Origin: Strongylocentrotus droebachiensis
Lineage: Eukaryota; Echinodermata; Echinoidea; Camarodonta; Strongylocentrotidae
Length of the DNA: 64,000 nucleotides
Direction of reading: 5' to 3'
Assembly (NCBI GenBank): GCA_035222895.1
Contig: JAVYIG010000881.1
Span: forward strand, 186,001-250,000
The first letter of the stretch is position 1. Each line of letters begins with the position of its first letter. Positions 43,014 to 54,744 of this stretch are shown here, piece by piece. The position numbers and the translations under genes are program-made. Below the pieces are notes generated by a model. It did not search any database, was not told the origin of the DNA, and saw only the letters and a list, made by a program, of their open reading frames with translations.

Positions 43014-45574
43014 AAGGCATTGGTTAACAATGTAAAATCACCTCAAATCCAATTAATTTGTATTGAATCCTCTCGCTAAATATCAAATTAACGATGTCTG
43101 AAAATATGAGAGAAAATCGAACTCGTTCACTATCCAAAAAAAGAGAAAATAGATGAGGTTTCAAAAATAAAATTCATTGCGAAAGATCGAAAGATCGTGA
43201 ATCAAAAGCCTAAAGTGACCGACGCCATCATGCGTTTATCACGAGACAGTTACGTTCGTATATTCATTTCTCGCCAAAAGTCCGCTCTAAAATCGCCCAA
43301 CGATTTGGAGTAGTATCTTGCTGAAGTTTTCGGCTAACCTGCGTTGCATGACATTTATGATCGATTCATGTACTGTACTGAGCCAGAGATCGAGATTAAC
43401 ATTGAGATTTGGGTCGGCCGGCGCTAATTCCTAAAAAACAAAGGGGGAAATATCCGCACTACATAATTATCCAGGACTGGTTCGGTCGGCCGTACATTGG
43501 ATATTTCTTTGGGGATCTAGTGTCTCACTAGACTCTGGGTAAATGAACTGTTAGCTGCTACTTTTCATCGTGTCTGACTCTGAGCTGTTACTGAGCTGTG
43601 ACTGAGTGAGTTGTGCTGAAATCCTGTTTGACTGTGCTGTGCATGCTGTGGTTGGCCTGCCCTGGCCGCGCCGGGCTGCGAGCCGAGCTGGCTGGCCTGG
43701 GGCTGTGTACGAATTATTCGTTCTTGGGTAGGTAGCGGTAGGCGTTATAACTTTACTTATTCTACCCGAAAGGGTAAAAATAAATTAATGTGAAATAGTA
43801 TCCGCAACATATGAGCAAATTTATATAAAAATAGATCCAACCAATTTCATAGCCCCAATTTCAAACAAGCTAACCGTTAGTTACTGGCGTAAAAAAAAAA
43901 CGTAGGGTCTAGAGTCTAATATAAAATAAATTGGCAGCAGTAAATGTGTGTAATTGTCATTGACATTGACATTGACTGTGACCAATACATATGTGACAGA
44001 AGTGAATTTAAAAAAAAAAAGCACAAAAGAAATTGCACAAAATTTGATTAACAAATTAGACTAAACCAATTTAATTTAACGGCCTGTACAGGTGGCCCTG
44101 ACCACCGGGTAGATGGAAGGGTATAGAAGTCTACTGATAATCCTGCGTGAATGGAGGGGGTTCTGTGATTAATATTAATTGAGCCTTGAGGCGTCCATTA
44201 AGGGTTTGTGATAAAATGTCACATTCCTGACATTCTGGGGAACTTGCTACAGCTCTAGTCACATTAATTTTTGTTAAATATTTTAAAATTTGGAGAGAAA
44301 AAAACCGGAGGGGGGGGGGGGGGGGGGGATGAAAATTTTCTGTTCAGGTTCGATAAATTATCGATAAATGTGGAATTACATAATAGATTTCAGGGCAACA
44401 AATAAAGGCGCTATACCAGAGCAGTGAATTATTTAATTTAACCTTTCTATAAAATGATGCTGAACATAAGACAATAGTTTTGCTTACAAATATTTTTGCG
44501 ATTTGGGACAAGGTGGGGAAATCGCATATAAGCTTACATGTAATTTCTCAATTTTTGTAATGTTTTCATTACTATAAATAGCCATCATATTGGAATGGAA
44601 ATTGTGAGGTCTGACTTGCGAAATTTCCAAAAATAACCACTAATGCAGTACTAGACTATGTCATGTGATCGTAATCCCTACATTACGACGAAAATTAATG
44701 ACTTAAAATCACTTCCGAAAATCGGACCTAAAAGGGGTTGGTTAATGCGGTGAATTTGTGGTTAAATTTTAGTGTCACCTCTCCCGCCCCCCATTTAAAA
44801 TGTTCGAGTTATGCTGTGTTTCATGCATCACGTTTGGTGAAGAACTATTACTTCTCCTGAAAAAGGCAGATTCCTGGATTTTACTTGTCCTGTCACGAAC
44901 CATAATGTATAAAATTACTAGCAGGGAGCAACATTTTAGGGATAATCATTTTATATCATGTATTGAATTGACTTTTCATTTTGTTTTGCCTACAGACAAA
45001 ATTATCAGTACCGGTACTATCCTCTGGATTGTCCGAGAATGGTGATGTCAACATGTTGTAAAAGTAAGCAAATTTCTTCATATGTACATGTATGAACCTT
45101 TTTTATTTGAAGACAAACACAAAATAAAAATAAAAATATATGGACTATGGGGACAGTAAAGGGTGTCATCAGGCTGAAAAATAGTCGCATGGACATCAGA
45201 TGGGGGGGGGGGGGTGGGGAAGGGGATGATTTTTTTTTTTTTTAAATATTTAAAGTCTCCTTATTTAGGGGGGGGGGGGGGATATCCTCCTTTTTTGTGT
45301 GTGTGTGCTTTCTTTACCGGTATGTCGATGTAACCATGCTAGGTAGGGGTGGGAGGGGTTGGGGGAAGATGTCAATCTATTTCACAAACATATTCCGATT
45401 GATGCCCATGCTAAGTTGATTCAGATTTACATTTACATCTTTGCCATGAAGGATCTCATTTCTTCTGTGACCTGCTGGGTGTATCTGCTTATTGATTATG
45501 AATGAATATCCTGATTACAGTGATACGACACTTGCTCCGCCGACAATTGATCCGGGCTTTATTTCTTCTAAGCT

Positions 45575-45615
45575 ATAGGGTTAGGGTTAGGGTTTCAATG
45601 TTAGGTTTAGTGTTA
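45575..45615 (+). repeat. Short interstitial telomere-like repeat
   Basis: GGGTTAGGGTTAGGGTTTCAATGTTAGGTTTAGTGTTAGG contains three TTAGGG-type units and then degenerate ones. It is far too short to be a telomere. Confidence 0.7.
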
Positions 45616-45959
45616 GGATTTAGGTTTTGTAAAGTGTCGAGTCCATGGTTGAAGTTCATCATTCAATTAGTGTATCATGGAATTTATAGGGAGCAACTGT
45701 TGCCGAAGCAAATGTCATGGAATCCCAGATAAGGTTGCTACACAGAGTTTTTCATTTTTCATTCATTCATTTTTTGCTTCTTCATTTTCTTTTTATACAG
45801 CACATCCTTGCCATCAAAGGTGTTGTTCCTGATTGTGGATAGATCAGGAGGTGATGATCAGGATAGGAATGGAAGTGCTAAGTCATATCAAGGATTTACG
45901 CCAAACATATTGGAATTCCTGTTTTTTCTTCTTTTGATTGGTTTTTGGGAAGTGGCCAT

Positions 45960-46070
45960 AGCCCCCATTTTGTAAAAAATAATAATAATGATAACAATAA
46001 TTTACTTTTATAAAGCGCTATACCAAGTATTAACCTGCTCAAAGCGCTTCACAATGTAATATTAGCCTGT
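45960..46070 (-). repeat. SINE/L2-like 3' tail remnant
   Basis: AATAATAATGATAACAATAA, then TTTATAAAGCGCTATACCAAG and TCAAAGCGCTTCACAATG. The AGCGCT hairpin next to an AAT-rich tail is a pattern seen at the 3' ends of L2-mobilised sequences, compare 60230-60295. Confidence 0.4.
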
Positions 46071-47389
46071 TCATAAGATTAAATTCCATGGCAATGCTAA
46101 CATTACCCATTAACACCTGGGTGCGGTGAAGCAATTGAAGATGAAATTGCCAAAAGACATAAGTTTGCATCCCCAGTCAAGTGATACGACCACTAGATAA
46201 TCATTTTGATGAACCATCTTCCGAAACTGCTTTTCATTTAAATACTCTAGGGCCAACAGAGTGTTTTTCAAAGTGGAGGGGCCCAAGTGCTAAAAATTAA
46301 TGTGAGCCTATTTTGTTTTTGGTCAATATCTGACTGGCCGATAGTGCTCTCAGTAGGGGGGGGGGGGGGGGGGTAGGCGTGGAATCAGGTTGGCAGAAAG
46401 AGCTCTCAGTGAGGGTGGGGGATATGCGTTAAAACAAATTCAGCCCCAAAAATTGTATCAAAATAATTTCGAGGTAAAAAAAAATGGGCAGGGATAGGGG
46501 TACAATGACTCCCGTCTTCCCTACAAAAGATATGATTTTTTTTCGGGGGGGGGGGGAGGGGCCGACAGTGAATTTTGGTCGTTTTAGGCACTTTTTTTTA
46601 TGAATTTTATAAAAATCTATACTTTGACATTAGCAAGTCGTGCTACTTCATAATAATTCTATTATACTTGTTTTTAATGAATATACATACATTGCAACAG
46701 AAAATATCTTGTTTGTGTTTCTTTTTTTAAGATTGGGAAGCTGGAAAGAAGGAGACAAACGAACGTGGAGGAAGAGATGTTTTAGAGAGTACAAATAAGG
46801 AGGGGAGAATTATGAGAGCAGAAAAACATGAAATAGGAAGGAAATTAATAAGAAGAGAGATTGCAAAAGAGGAGAATGTATGACATGAAGGATAGAGAAA
46901 TGGGAAGGGGGCACCATTTATACTCAAAAAAGAGAAAGAAGAAAAGATAGAATTGCCTGAAAGCAGAAAATATAAGAGAGGAAAGAAAATGATGAGAGGA
47001 GAGATCGCACAAGGGGACCAAAATGCATGAAAATAAAGATGGAGGGGGCACCACTCGTACCGAAATAAATGAGAGAATTGCTTGGGAGCGGAAGGAAAAG
47101 AATGAGAGGAGAGGTCATAAAATTGTATTGAAGTATATGCACATAGAGGAGAGAGAGAGGGAAATGTGTTAGGGGACCATTTATTCCCCAATAAGCGAAA
47201 GAAAGAGGGAGGATGGAGAACAGTAATGAGAGATGAAGGAAAAGTATATCACAAGAGAGGAGGCATATGCATGTAAATGAAACGTAGAGAGGTGGGAGGT
47301 TGCGGTGGCTTGGAGAATCCTGGAATGTTTCACGAAAGTAGAGAATCGTGTTGCATAATAATACAAGAGCATAGACGTCTGAAACGGTG

Positions 47390-48690
47390 GGGGCGTCTAA
47401 GAAATCAATGAGCCCCACTATATTTTTAGTGTGGTTCAGATATTATCGAGACCCCCCCCCCCCCCCTCCCCCAAATATTTTGGTGGGGTTCGGATGATAT
47501 CAACCCCTCCCCTTCTCCTCCTTATATATTTAAACAGGGGTCACAATTCAGGTCTCTATAGAAAAATACACCTCCTCCCCCCCCCCAAAAAAAAAAAAAA
47601 TCAGCTCGCGCTCGCACGACTAGGCCCTTTTAGTTTGAAAATTTGATTATGGGAACAGGTGTTGGGGTTGAGCTCCCCTGCTATATTGGGTGGAGGAGGG
47701 ATGAAGAGGAGGAGGTGGCTCAGACATTGAGCATCCACATCTTGGTTCAAGGGGCTTCATTTTAACCCCCAGTATTTTGGTGGGGGTTTCAGATATCTTT
47801 GAGCCTGGCCTCCTTATAATTTTAGTGTGGCGCAGATATTATTGGCCTCCAGATATATTTTATTTTTCTGCTGGGGGAGGGGAGGGGGGGGGGCGCTTAG
47901 ATATTATTGAGCGCCCTCATTTTTTTTTTGAGGGGGGGATCTTGAGGGCTCGGATATCATTGAGCCTTCTACGTCCCTCCTGCCAATATGTTTTAACAAA
48001 AGTCACATTACAGGTCTCTCTGTCTCGAGGGAAAAAACAACAGCTCTTATTGCCTCGCTTCAGAGGATTAATTCACAATCAAATGTTTGTTTGCTACAAT
48101 CAATTCCTATTAATTTTCTGATGTCTCAATATAGTATCTCTTCTTTCTTTTCCGGTTTTGTTACGTTTCAAAATAACTCTACAAAAAATACAAAATGCTA
48201 TTGTAAGAAATAAATTTGCCTGGCAGTCGTTTTCTATTTTCTGATAATGAATGTTTGGTAGGATTCCCGCAACACAAGGCTAAAATTGAATATCTCAGAC
48301 CAGTTTATATCAGTATTGAATTTACTTTCCCAATATAAACAACATGTGTTGGTTGAAGAATTTCTTGAGGGAAACAATTTGGCCCTTTTAGTTTGAAAAA
48401 TTGGTTCATAGAAAACTATGGGCTGGAGGTCAAGCCGCCTATTATCTTGCATGGGGGGGGGGGGGAGCTGAGATAATCAACCCCCAGTATTTTGGGTGGG
48501 GTTCAGATATCACATGAGCCGCTATGTATTTTGAGAGTGGCTAAGATGTTATTGACCCCCAGTTTTTTTTGTGTGTGTGTTTTTTGTTGGGGGGGGGGGG
48601 GGGTTCAGATGTTATTGAGCCTCCCTTTATAATTGGGTAGGGCCTGGATGTTATTGAGCCCCCGTCCCTGTATCTTTTAACACTTGGTCA
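47390..48690. repeat. Degenerate GC-rich repeats with a ...TTATTGAGCCCCC motif
   Basis: TTTTGGTGGGGTTCAGATATTATTGAGCCCCC-like units recur at about 47420, 47475, 47770, 47820, 47890, 47930, 48490, 48535, 48600 and 48640, separated by poly-G or poly-C. Longer blocks (GGTCNNNTTNCAGGTCTCTNTNGAGAAAA near 47540, 48003 and 48688) repeat at larger spacing, so a ~0.5-kb higher unit is likely. Open frames here are not supported. Confidence 0.55.
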
Positions 48691-49214
48691 TGTTTCAGGT
48701 CAGCTTTATCGAGAACAAAAGAATTCACCTATAGCGCTGCGCGCTGGCATGATTATTTGACGACAGTGTGTGCTTTGTAGAAATATGCTTGATATAGAAG
48801 AAGGGGACTAGGGGGCTAAGAACCCCCTCCCCCTCCCCCTAGGCATAGCGATATTGAGCACCCAAAATACTGCATGTGCATATTTTTGTTTTGGGCTTGA
48901 AATTGCCAGTCTATATAGCTACGTTTTGCGCAAATGCCCCTTTGCGGTTTCTTTATCTAAAAAAGAAATTACTTGCTCTTCACGCTCGCATTTTCATAAA
49001 AGCCTTACAAGCGCTTCGCGCTCGCGCCGCAAGATGAATTGAGTACATAGGGGAATAGAAATTTTAAAATGGTTGATAAGTTCATGCCAAACTAGAATGT
49101 CAGTGGGCGCTTGTAGCTTCAATCAATAGAAAGACGCGTGGGCCAAGCGGCACCCCCCCCCCAAAAAAAAAAAGTTTTTTAATACATGTGGCGGTTTCAG
49201 AATAGGAAGCCAGC

Positions 49215-49220
49215 TAGCCG

Positions 49221-49255
<35 letters not shown>
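49215..49255 (+). repeat. (GA)n microsatellite
   Basis: GAGAAGAGAGAGAGAGAGAG and following GA units at 49222-49253. A similar GA tract lies at 50199-50248. Confidence 0.9.
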
Positions 49256-49259
<4 letters not shown>

Positions 49260-49679
49260 AGAAGAAAAACAAGTCTGTGCAATGCTCTAAATGAGGAAAA
49301 TATAGCCCCCGCCCCCCAAAAAAAAATAATAGAGACTTTATCACGGAACTTTCAAAATGTTGCCAAAGGGTGTAAAAGAAACTTATCATGGAAATTTCCA
49401 ATGGATGGGGGGGGGGGGGTTAATTGACAATTTTCCTTAAATATTTTGTAGAAAGAAAAAAAATGCCCCCCCCCCCCCCCCCCCCCCGCAGTCGTGTAAA
49501 TCTTCCGAAGCCTATAAGAGTGAGTGAATAGTGGCTCCACCAAACCATGGAAGGTAAAATAGTAATTGCATTTTATGATAGAGAGACTGTCATGGATATT
49601 TCCAAATTTTTGTCAACGGGTTTTATTGACGATAACATCTGTAATTCCTGCATGTCACTTCTTTATTTTATTGTTGGTC

Positions 49680-50013
49680 GGAATTCACCAAAGTTCTTCG
49701 CGATTCGGACGTAGCAGACGACGTGTGTGACGTTTGCAAGAGCTTGGCTACTCGCGGTTACCATTGCTATTTTGCGTATTTTTGGACAGAAGATCTTCTA
49801 AATCGTCATGGTTTTGCCTCGCTTCTGACCAAAGCTCACATAATGATGATTTGCAGAAATTTGGCAATCATGTACTATAATAAATACCATGAGCTCAGAA
49901 ACATTGGTAGGCAAGATAACGTATTGTTTTTTGCCCATTTTCTTTTATTTTGTCCATTTGCAAATGTAGTTTTTAAAACTTTTTCTAAATTTGTCTGCTT
50001 AAATATGAATTAA
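49680..50013 (+). other. Unrecognised open frame with Cys pair
   Basis: The frame is open upstream of the ATG at 49723 and reads EFTKVLRDSDVADDVCDVCK followed by SLATRGYHCYFAYFWTEDLL. It has no match I can name. The CDVC pair and its relatively even codon use make it the only candidate for coding inside the 8.76-kb insertion, but it could be a relic or chance. Confidence 0.25.
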
Positions 50014-51777
50014 AATAGTTTAATCGACTATATTCCAGAAGAATTCGTGACCACAATTGTGAAGATTCATGCAGAAACAACGAAGCAATCGCGGTTTCCA
50101 TTTACAGTACACCCTTTCTGCCTCATAATGCAGGGACGTTTCGGGCACGTAAAATAGGCACATAGTAGATACATGTAGTAGCTCCTTGCAAAACTGGAAG
50201 AGAGAGAGAGAGAGAGGGTGAGGAGAGAGAGAGAGAGAGAGGAGAGATGTACTGTAAAGAAGTTGACATGTACCAGACCATGGAGGCAAGGTGGTATACA
50301 CAGACAGTCACTCCTCTCGTGTCTGCATATCGGCCGTACAATGAGTGTGGCCAGATACACAATCACACACAAAAAATAGATTCTCAGTACACGCAAAGCA
50401 AGTTCAGAACTGATCTGCAGCTCGTTTACATAAATAGCTAGTCTTGATTATTGTGCGTATAGTATTCGTCGCATGTACTGTCAGACTCATGTTATGGTTT
50501 TATACAGTCCTATAATTGCTGTATAAATTTACGCATACCTTTTTTATATCCCCTTTTTCTTATTTGGCTGTGCTTCGATGTTGTAATTACCCATTGCTAT
50601 AGATACACCGAGTTACTTATAGGCCTACCACTTTGTGCTTTCAGAATTTCGTGAAGAGAGATCAAAGTATTTGCCAAACTCGAAAGCAAACGCCTGTAAG
50701 ATCGAGACTAATCCCAGGGCACTTTGAACGGGTAGCATCGAGCATCCCCCTCCCCCCCCCCCCCTCGCCAACAACAACCGGCTTTCGAAAGGATTTATGG
50801 ACATGAATCCCGTGCATACGTCACAGCACGTCTAACTATAAACTAACATACCCTGCTCTTACCTTACCGTATACCCGGACCCTAAACGTATAATGGCTTG
50901 TGACGTAGGGACGGGATCTACGCCCATAAAGTGCTACCCCTCTCGAAATGCCGATCAGGCGCGCAAGTGTAAATGATTTCCTTTATAACCGACATTTGAA
51001 AAAAAAGAATAAAAAAAAAATAAAAAAATAAAAGGTATGTTCATGTCAAGTCCATAACAGAAAGGTTGTTTTATGCCGATTATACCCTTGTCCATATAAC
51101 GACCTTATGGAGGAAGAAGTACATAATTTCATCCATGCCCCAATTTATTTAGCAGGACTTGTACAATTAAGCTAGAGTTTTCAAGAATTAACACAAATTA
51201 AGATTGTATTTCTGTCTCAATTTTTTGGCTATCAGATGCTCTGTCGACTGTGCCTTTTCCATAGTTTTATTTCTTTACGTAACCATAGGCCTATTCTTCT
51301 TGCAAGTTTTTCTGCTGACACACTTCTCTTTGGTTTGACGTTAGGCATGATGAAACGCTAATATTGTGAAACTACTCGATAGTACGGTATGTAATGGCGC
51401 GGCTTTCGCTCGATCGATCTTTATCCAAAGTCAGTCCAAAGTCAGGGTGCTAAATTCACTCCGCTGCAGTCACAAAACCAGCTAGCGCTGGGCGATTTCA
51501 GAGCGGCCTTACAGTCCGCTACCAGCCCGAGGAGAAGCTCACTGTGCGGTATTCTGTGCGAGAGGGAGCTATGTCGCCGCTACGAGTTCATGACGATTCC
51601 TTGGTATCGTCATCAGCGTTCAATTTTAAATCATAGATATCTTGATAAAATACACTACCGATTGGCTTATAAACTTCAGGCAGTTCCTGTTTGACCCAAA
51701 GGTTTGAAATTATGATAACAACATTCGCTGGAACACTGTTTTTTTTTAAAATCATGCACGAAGTTAACCAATGCCTT

Positions 51778-52495
51778 TAAGTAATAGCGCGTTTAATGCG
51801 TGGAGTACATTGCGCGCACATGACAATGGTGCCAAACTGATCGCAATGAAGTGCATTTTCGAATGATACCAAACGTGTTATATGTTATCAAAAATATTTG
51901 AGTAAATTGCGTTTGAACAAGGGTTACTATGCGAATTCTGCTGAGTTTCCGCCAAGTTATAACACGTATCGGCTATGATGTCATTTTTCAGACTGCTTTT
52001 CACCCCCCAACCGTCCTTTTTTGTTCTTAAAATTTTGCAAGCGTATTCTGGGTGGCCAAACGCAGGGTCTCTTTTAGTCGGATTTTTGAAATTCGTCAAA
52101 AGGGGTTATATTAGACGCCATTTTATAGTCTGCATGGTTGTGTTAGTATTGGCGGCTGTTTGTGCCACAGCACGCGCCGTCACGTGTTCATCATGCACCC
52201 AATCACATTGGTTTTGCACGCAGTGCTTGCGAGCCCATTTTTAGGTCCCTTCCTCTATTCCAATTTCCTTCAAAGTTCGTTGGCATAGTCTCTAGCATCC
52301 CTTTAAGGTCACTGTATTCTTTGTTCTCCGGAATCGCTCATGCGTCACCGTCCAGGCGCCATTTTGTCCGTTTCGGTCCTTTTTGCTGGCCTTTCATTCG
52401 CGGCCTACCTATCTCCAATATCACAGTGGCTACATACTTCTTACACATTGCTCTGGATAGTCCGAGAGAAGCTCTTTCGTTTGAACCGTGACATA
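51778..52495 (+). repeat. Dispersed repeat 'R', right piece of copy 1
   Basis: The inverted copy is at 54745-55440. Shared blocks include TTGAGTAAATNGCGTTTGAACAA, ATTCTGCTGAGTTTCCGCCAA, GCACGCAGTGCTTGC, CATAGTCTCTAGCATCCCTT, GCGCCATTTTGTCCGTTTCGGTCC and ACATTGCTCTGGATAGTCCGAGA with its right edge CTCTTTCGTTTGAACCGTGA. Short open frames here are chance. Confidence 0.85.
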
Positions 52496-53047
52496 AGTAA
52501 ATGACAGTAATGAGGATTAATGCCCCACAAAAGGGAACTAATATAGCACATCGACACGGTTTTGACCCTGGGGCCTCACAGTTACGAGGCTATTGCTTTG
52601 TCACTGAACAATGAATGTACGCAGCGAAGCTAGGGTAGGGGGCAGTTCCCATAAATAAAAACTAACAAAGAAAATGCAATGAATTTTCAATAATCCATTG
52701 AATTTCCCCCGGTCCCCAACATTTAAAAAATCTCAAATCCCCCAAAAAGGCTTAAGGCATGGGCACATAGAATATTTGTTTTATGTTGGGGACCGGGGGG
52801 GGGGGGGGGGATTCAATCAATTATTGATAATTTATTGCATTTTTTTAAATATTTTTTTTTAAATTGTTTTGAACCCCCGACCCCATCTTTTTCTTCTCCC
52901 TCTTTCTCTCTTTCTTTCTTTCTTTCCCCGGGCAACGTACCCTTGATTTTAAACTCAATTACACACTACGATCATAGTTTAAACTTATATTGAAACAAAT
53001 TATTGTAAATGTTTAACTATTTTGTTCTCATCTCAATAAAATCATAG

Positions 53048-53107
53048 ATACGACGGATCGGCCAAGACCAATGGGATTCGAGGAAACTTCCGACCTCTTT
53101 TCTGAAG
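53048..53107 (+). CDS. Cassette exon B1 (60 bp, phase 1-1)
   Basis: Acceptor AAAATCATAG ending at 53047, donor GAAG|GTAATG at 53108. In phase 1 it reads DTTDRPRPMGFEETSDLFSE, 20 codons with no stop. The twin at 54030 differs at a single base in the exon (CAATGGG versus CGATGGG) while the flanking intron has several changes. No family is recognised. A link with the phase 1-1 exons at 22555-28164 is possible, because both exon types sit next to the same SINE-like repeat, but it is not shown. Confidence 0.45.
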
Positions 53108-54029
53108 GTAATGAAGGTGCCAATGCAAAAATGTCTACGTATTTATATGTTTTTTTAGTTTATCTTTTTGTTTCTGCGTTTAAAAAATAAATAAAATCAT
53201 ACACATCAATTAACAATCATGCCGTCATGAAACATAATTATATAAACACAATATGTAATATTTTTCAATGAAAAGAAAAACATATTTTAGTTTCACCCCA
53301 ATTTATGGAATTATTTTGAAAATAATTTATTCCTAATAGATCTAGATAATAGTATACATTCTCAGACTTTATTGCATAATAATTTGACAATGTGTGTTTT
53401 GCGTGACTGCTAAAGCATGTGTATGCTACTATGATTATCAACTAGGAGACCTACGTCCTTAAGTCGTAAATGACATTAATGAAGATTAATGCCCCACAAA
53501 AGGGAACTAATATCGCACATCGACACGGTTTTGACCCTGGGGCCTCACAGTTACGAGGCTATTGCTTTGTCACTGAACCATGACTGTACGCAGCGGGGCT
53601 AGGGTAGGGGGCAGTTCCCATAAATAAAAACAAACAAAGAAAATGCAATAAATTTTAAATAATTCATTGAATTTCCCCCGGTCCCCAACATTTACAAAAT
53701 CTCAAATCCCCCAAAAAGGCTCAAGGCATGGGCACATAGAAGATTTGTTTTTTGTTGGGGACCGGGGGGAGGGGGGGGGGGGTGGGGGGGGGATTCAATG
53801 AATTATTGATAATTTATTGCATTTTTTAAAATATTTTTTTTGTAATTGTTTTGAACCCCCGACCCCACCTTTTTCTTCTCCCTCTTTCTCTCTTTCTTTC
53901 TTTCTTTCCCCGGGCAACGTACCCTTGATTTTAAACTCAATTACACACTACAATCATAGTTTAAACTTATATTGAACAAAATAATTGTAAATGTTTAACT
54001 ATTTTGTTCTCATCTCATTAAAATCATAG

Positions 54030-54089
54030 ATACGACGGATCGGCCAAGACCGATGGGATTCGAGGAAACTTCCGACCTCTTTTCTGAAG
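54030..54089 (+). CDS. Cassette exon B2 (60 bp, phase 1-1)
   Basis: Same structure as 53048-53107: acceptor AAAATCATAG, donor GAAG|GTAATG. The only exon difference turns Met into Arg (DTTDRPRPRWDSRK would be the wrong frame; in phase 1 the change is ATG to GTG/CGATGG-type at the ninth codon and leaves the frame open). Being symmetric, the duplicated exon could be included twice, once or not at all without a frameshift. Confidence 0.4.
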
Positions 54090-54289
54090 GTAATGAAGGT
54101 GCAAAAGCAAAATTGTCTACGTATTTATATTTTTTTTTAGTTTATCTTTTTGTTTCTGCGTTAAAAAAAAAAAAAAATTATACAGATCAATTAACAATCA
54201 TGCCGTCATGAAACATAATTATATAAACAAAATCTGTACATTAAATTAGATACACCAATATTTTTCAATGAAAAGAAAAACAGTACCAA

Positions 54290-54740
54290 AAACAAAGGGA
54301 GTGGTAATTTTTTAATCGATGACGACCTTTGGAGAATTATATAATTGTATTAGCGGATTAGATCATATGGGTGCAGTGCGAGTGCATGTGCAAGCGCGGA
54401 TGGGATTCTGGTACGTCATATTTATATTCCAATAGTAGTGTTTGTTATGAACCAATAAATTAAAAATAACTTGAAACTATAATTTCAATCTTATTCGAAA
54501 TGCATTTCGTAATGTGCTAATTCCTCTATCACATTTGAACAAAGAACATGATTCGAACTTACAATCTATAGCCCGATAACACGTCGTCCTTAACAGAAAC
54601 GCTAGTCTATAGATCATGATAACTATAATATTAATACTGATGACAATACTGAATAATAATAATTATCATTATAATAAAAATTTAAATGACAACAATAATA
54701 ACTAGACATGCAATCGTGTAACAACAATCTACGTGGAATG
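54290..54740. other. No recognisable gene
   Basis: AT-rich spacer ending in a TAATAATAATTATCATTATAATAA stretch. Nothing supported. Confidence 0.4.
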
Positions 54741-54744
54741 ACGA

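Larger units (their letters stand above)
43014..51777. mobile_element. 8.76-kb insertion with inverted ends and TA target duplication
   Basis: AAGGCATTGGTTAAC begins at 43014 and its reverse complement GTTAACCAATGCCTT ends at 51777, with TA on both sides (43012-43013, 51778-51779). The inverted similarity extends inward imperfectly: CCGCTCTAAAATCGCCCAACG at 43283 pairs with the reversed CGCTGGGCGATTTCAGAGCGG near 51487. The repeat R continues on either side, and the second R copy shows the join without an insert. The interior is low in coding sense, with many poly-G/C runs, and no transposase was recognised. It may be a large non-autonomous element or one swollen by later insertions. Confidence 0.65.
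52500..54285 (+). repeat. ~0.98-kb tandem duplication carrying a small exon
   Basis: 52500-53285 and 53465-54285 are nearly identical, apart from differences in poly-G length. Both contain the SINE-like head (minus strand, GCCTCGTAACTGTGAGGCCCCAGGGTC), GTCCCCAACATTTA, GGGACCGGGGG, TCTCCCTCTTTCTCTCTTTC and the 60-bp exon. The second copy also keeps the 53290-53465 segment, which is homologous to 21500-21680. The pair lies exactly between the two inverted pieces of repeat R (51778-52495 and 54745-55440). Confidence 0.85.

Noticed and set aside
45575..45615. Telomere
   Set aside because: Only three TTAGGG-like units, embedded in ordinary repeats, with no array on either side.
46727..47418. Long minus-strand open frames (154 and 164 codons)
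   Set aside because: The DNA is a purine-rich GAGA/GGAAA stretch with repeated AAGAGAGGAGA motifs; the Ser/Phe/Leu-rich peptides in overlapping frames have no motif.
52540..52640. A functional tRNA gene on the minus strand
   Set aside because: Box B-like GGGTCAAAACC and an anticodon-stem dyad are present, but the acceptor stem does not pair and the sequence is repeated in three copies with other shared sequence, which fits a SINE head better.
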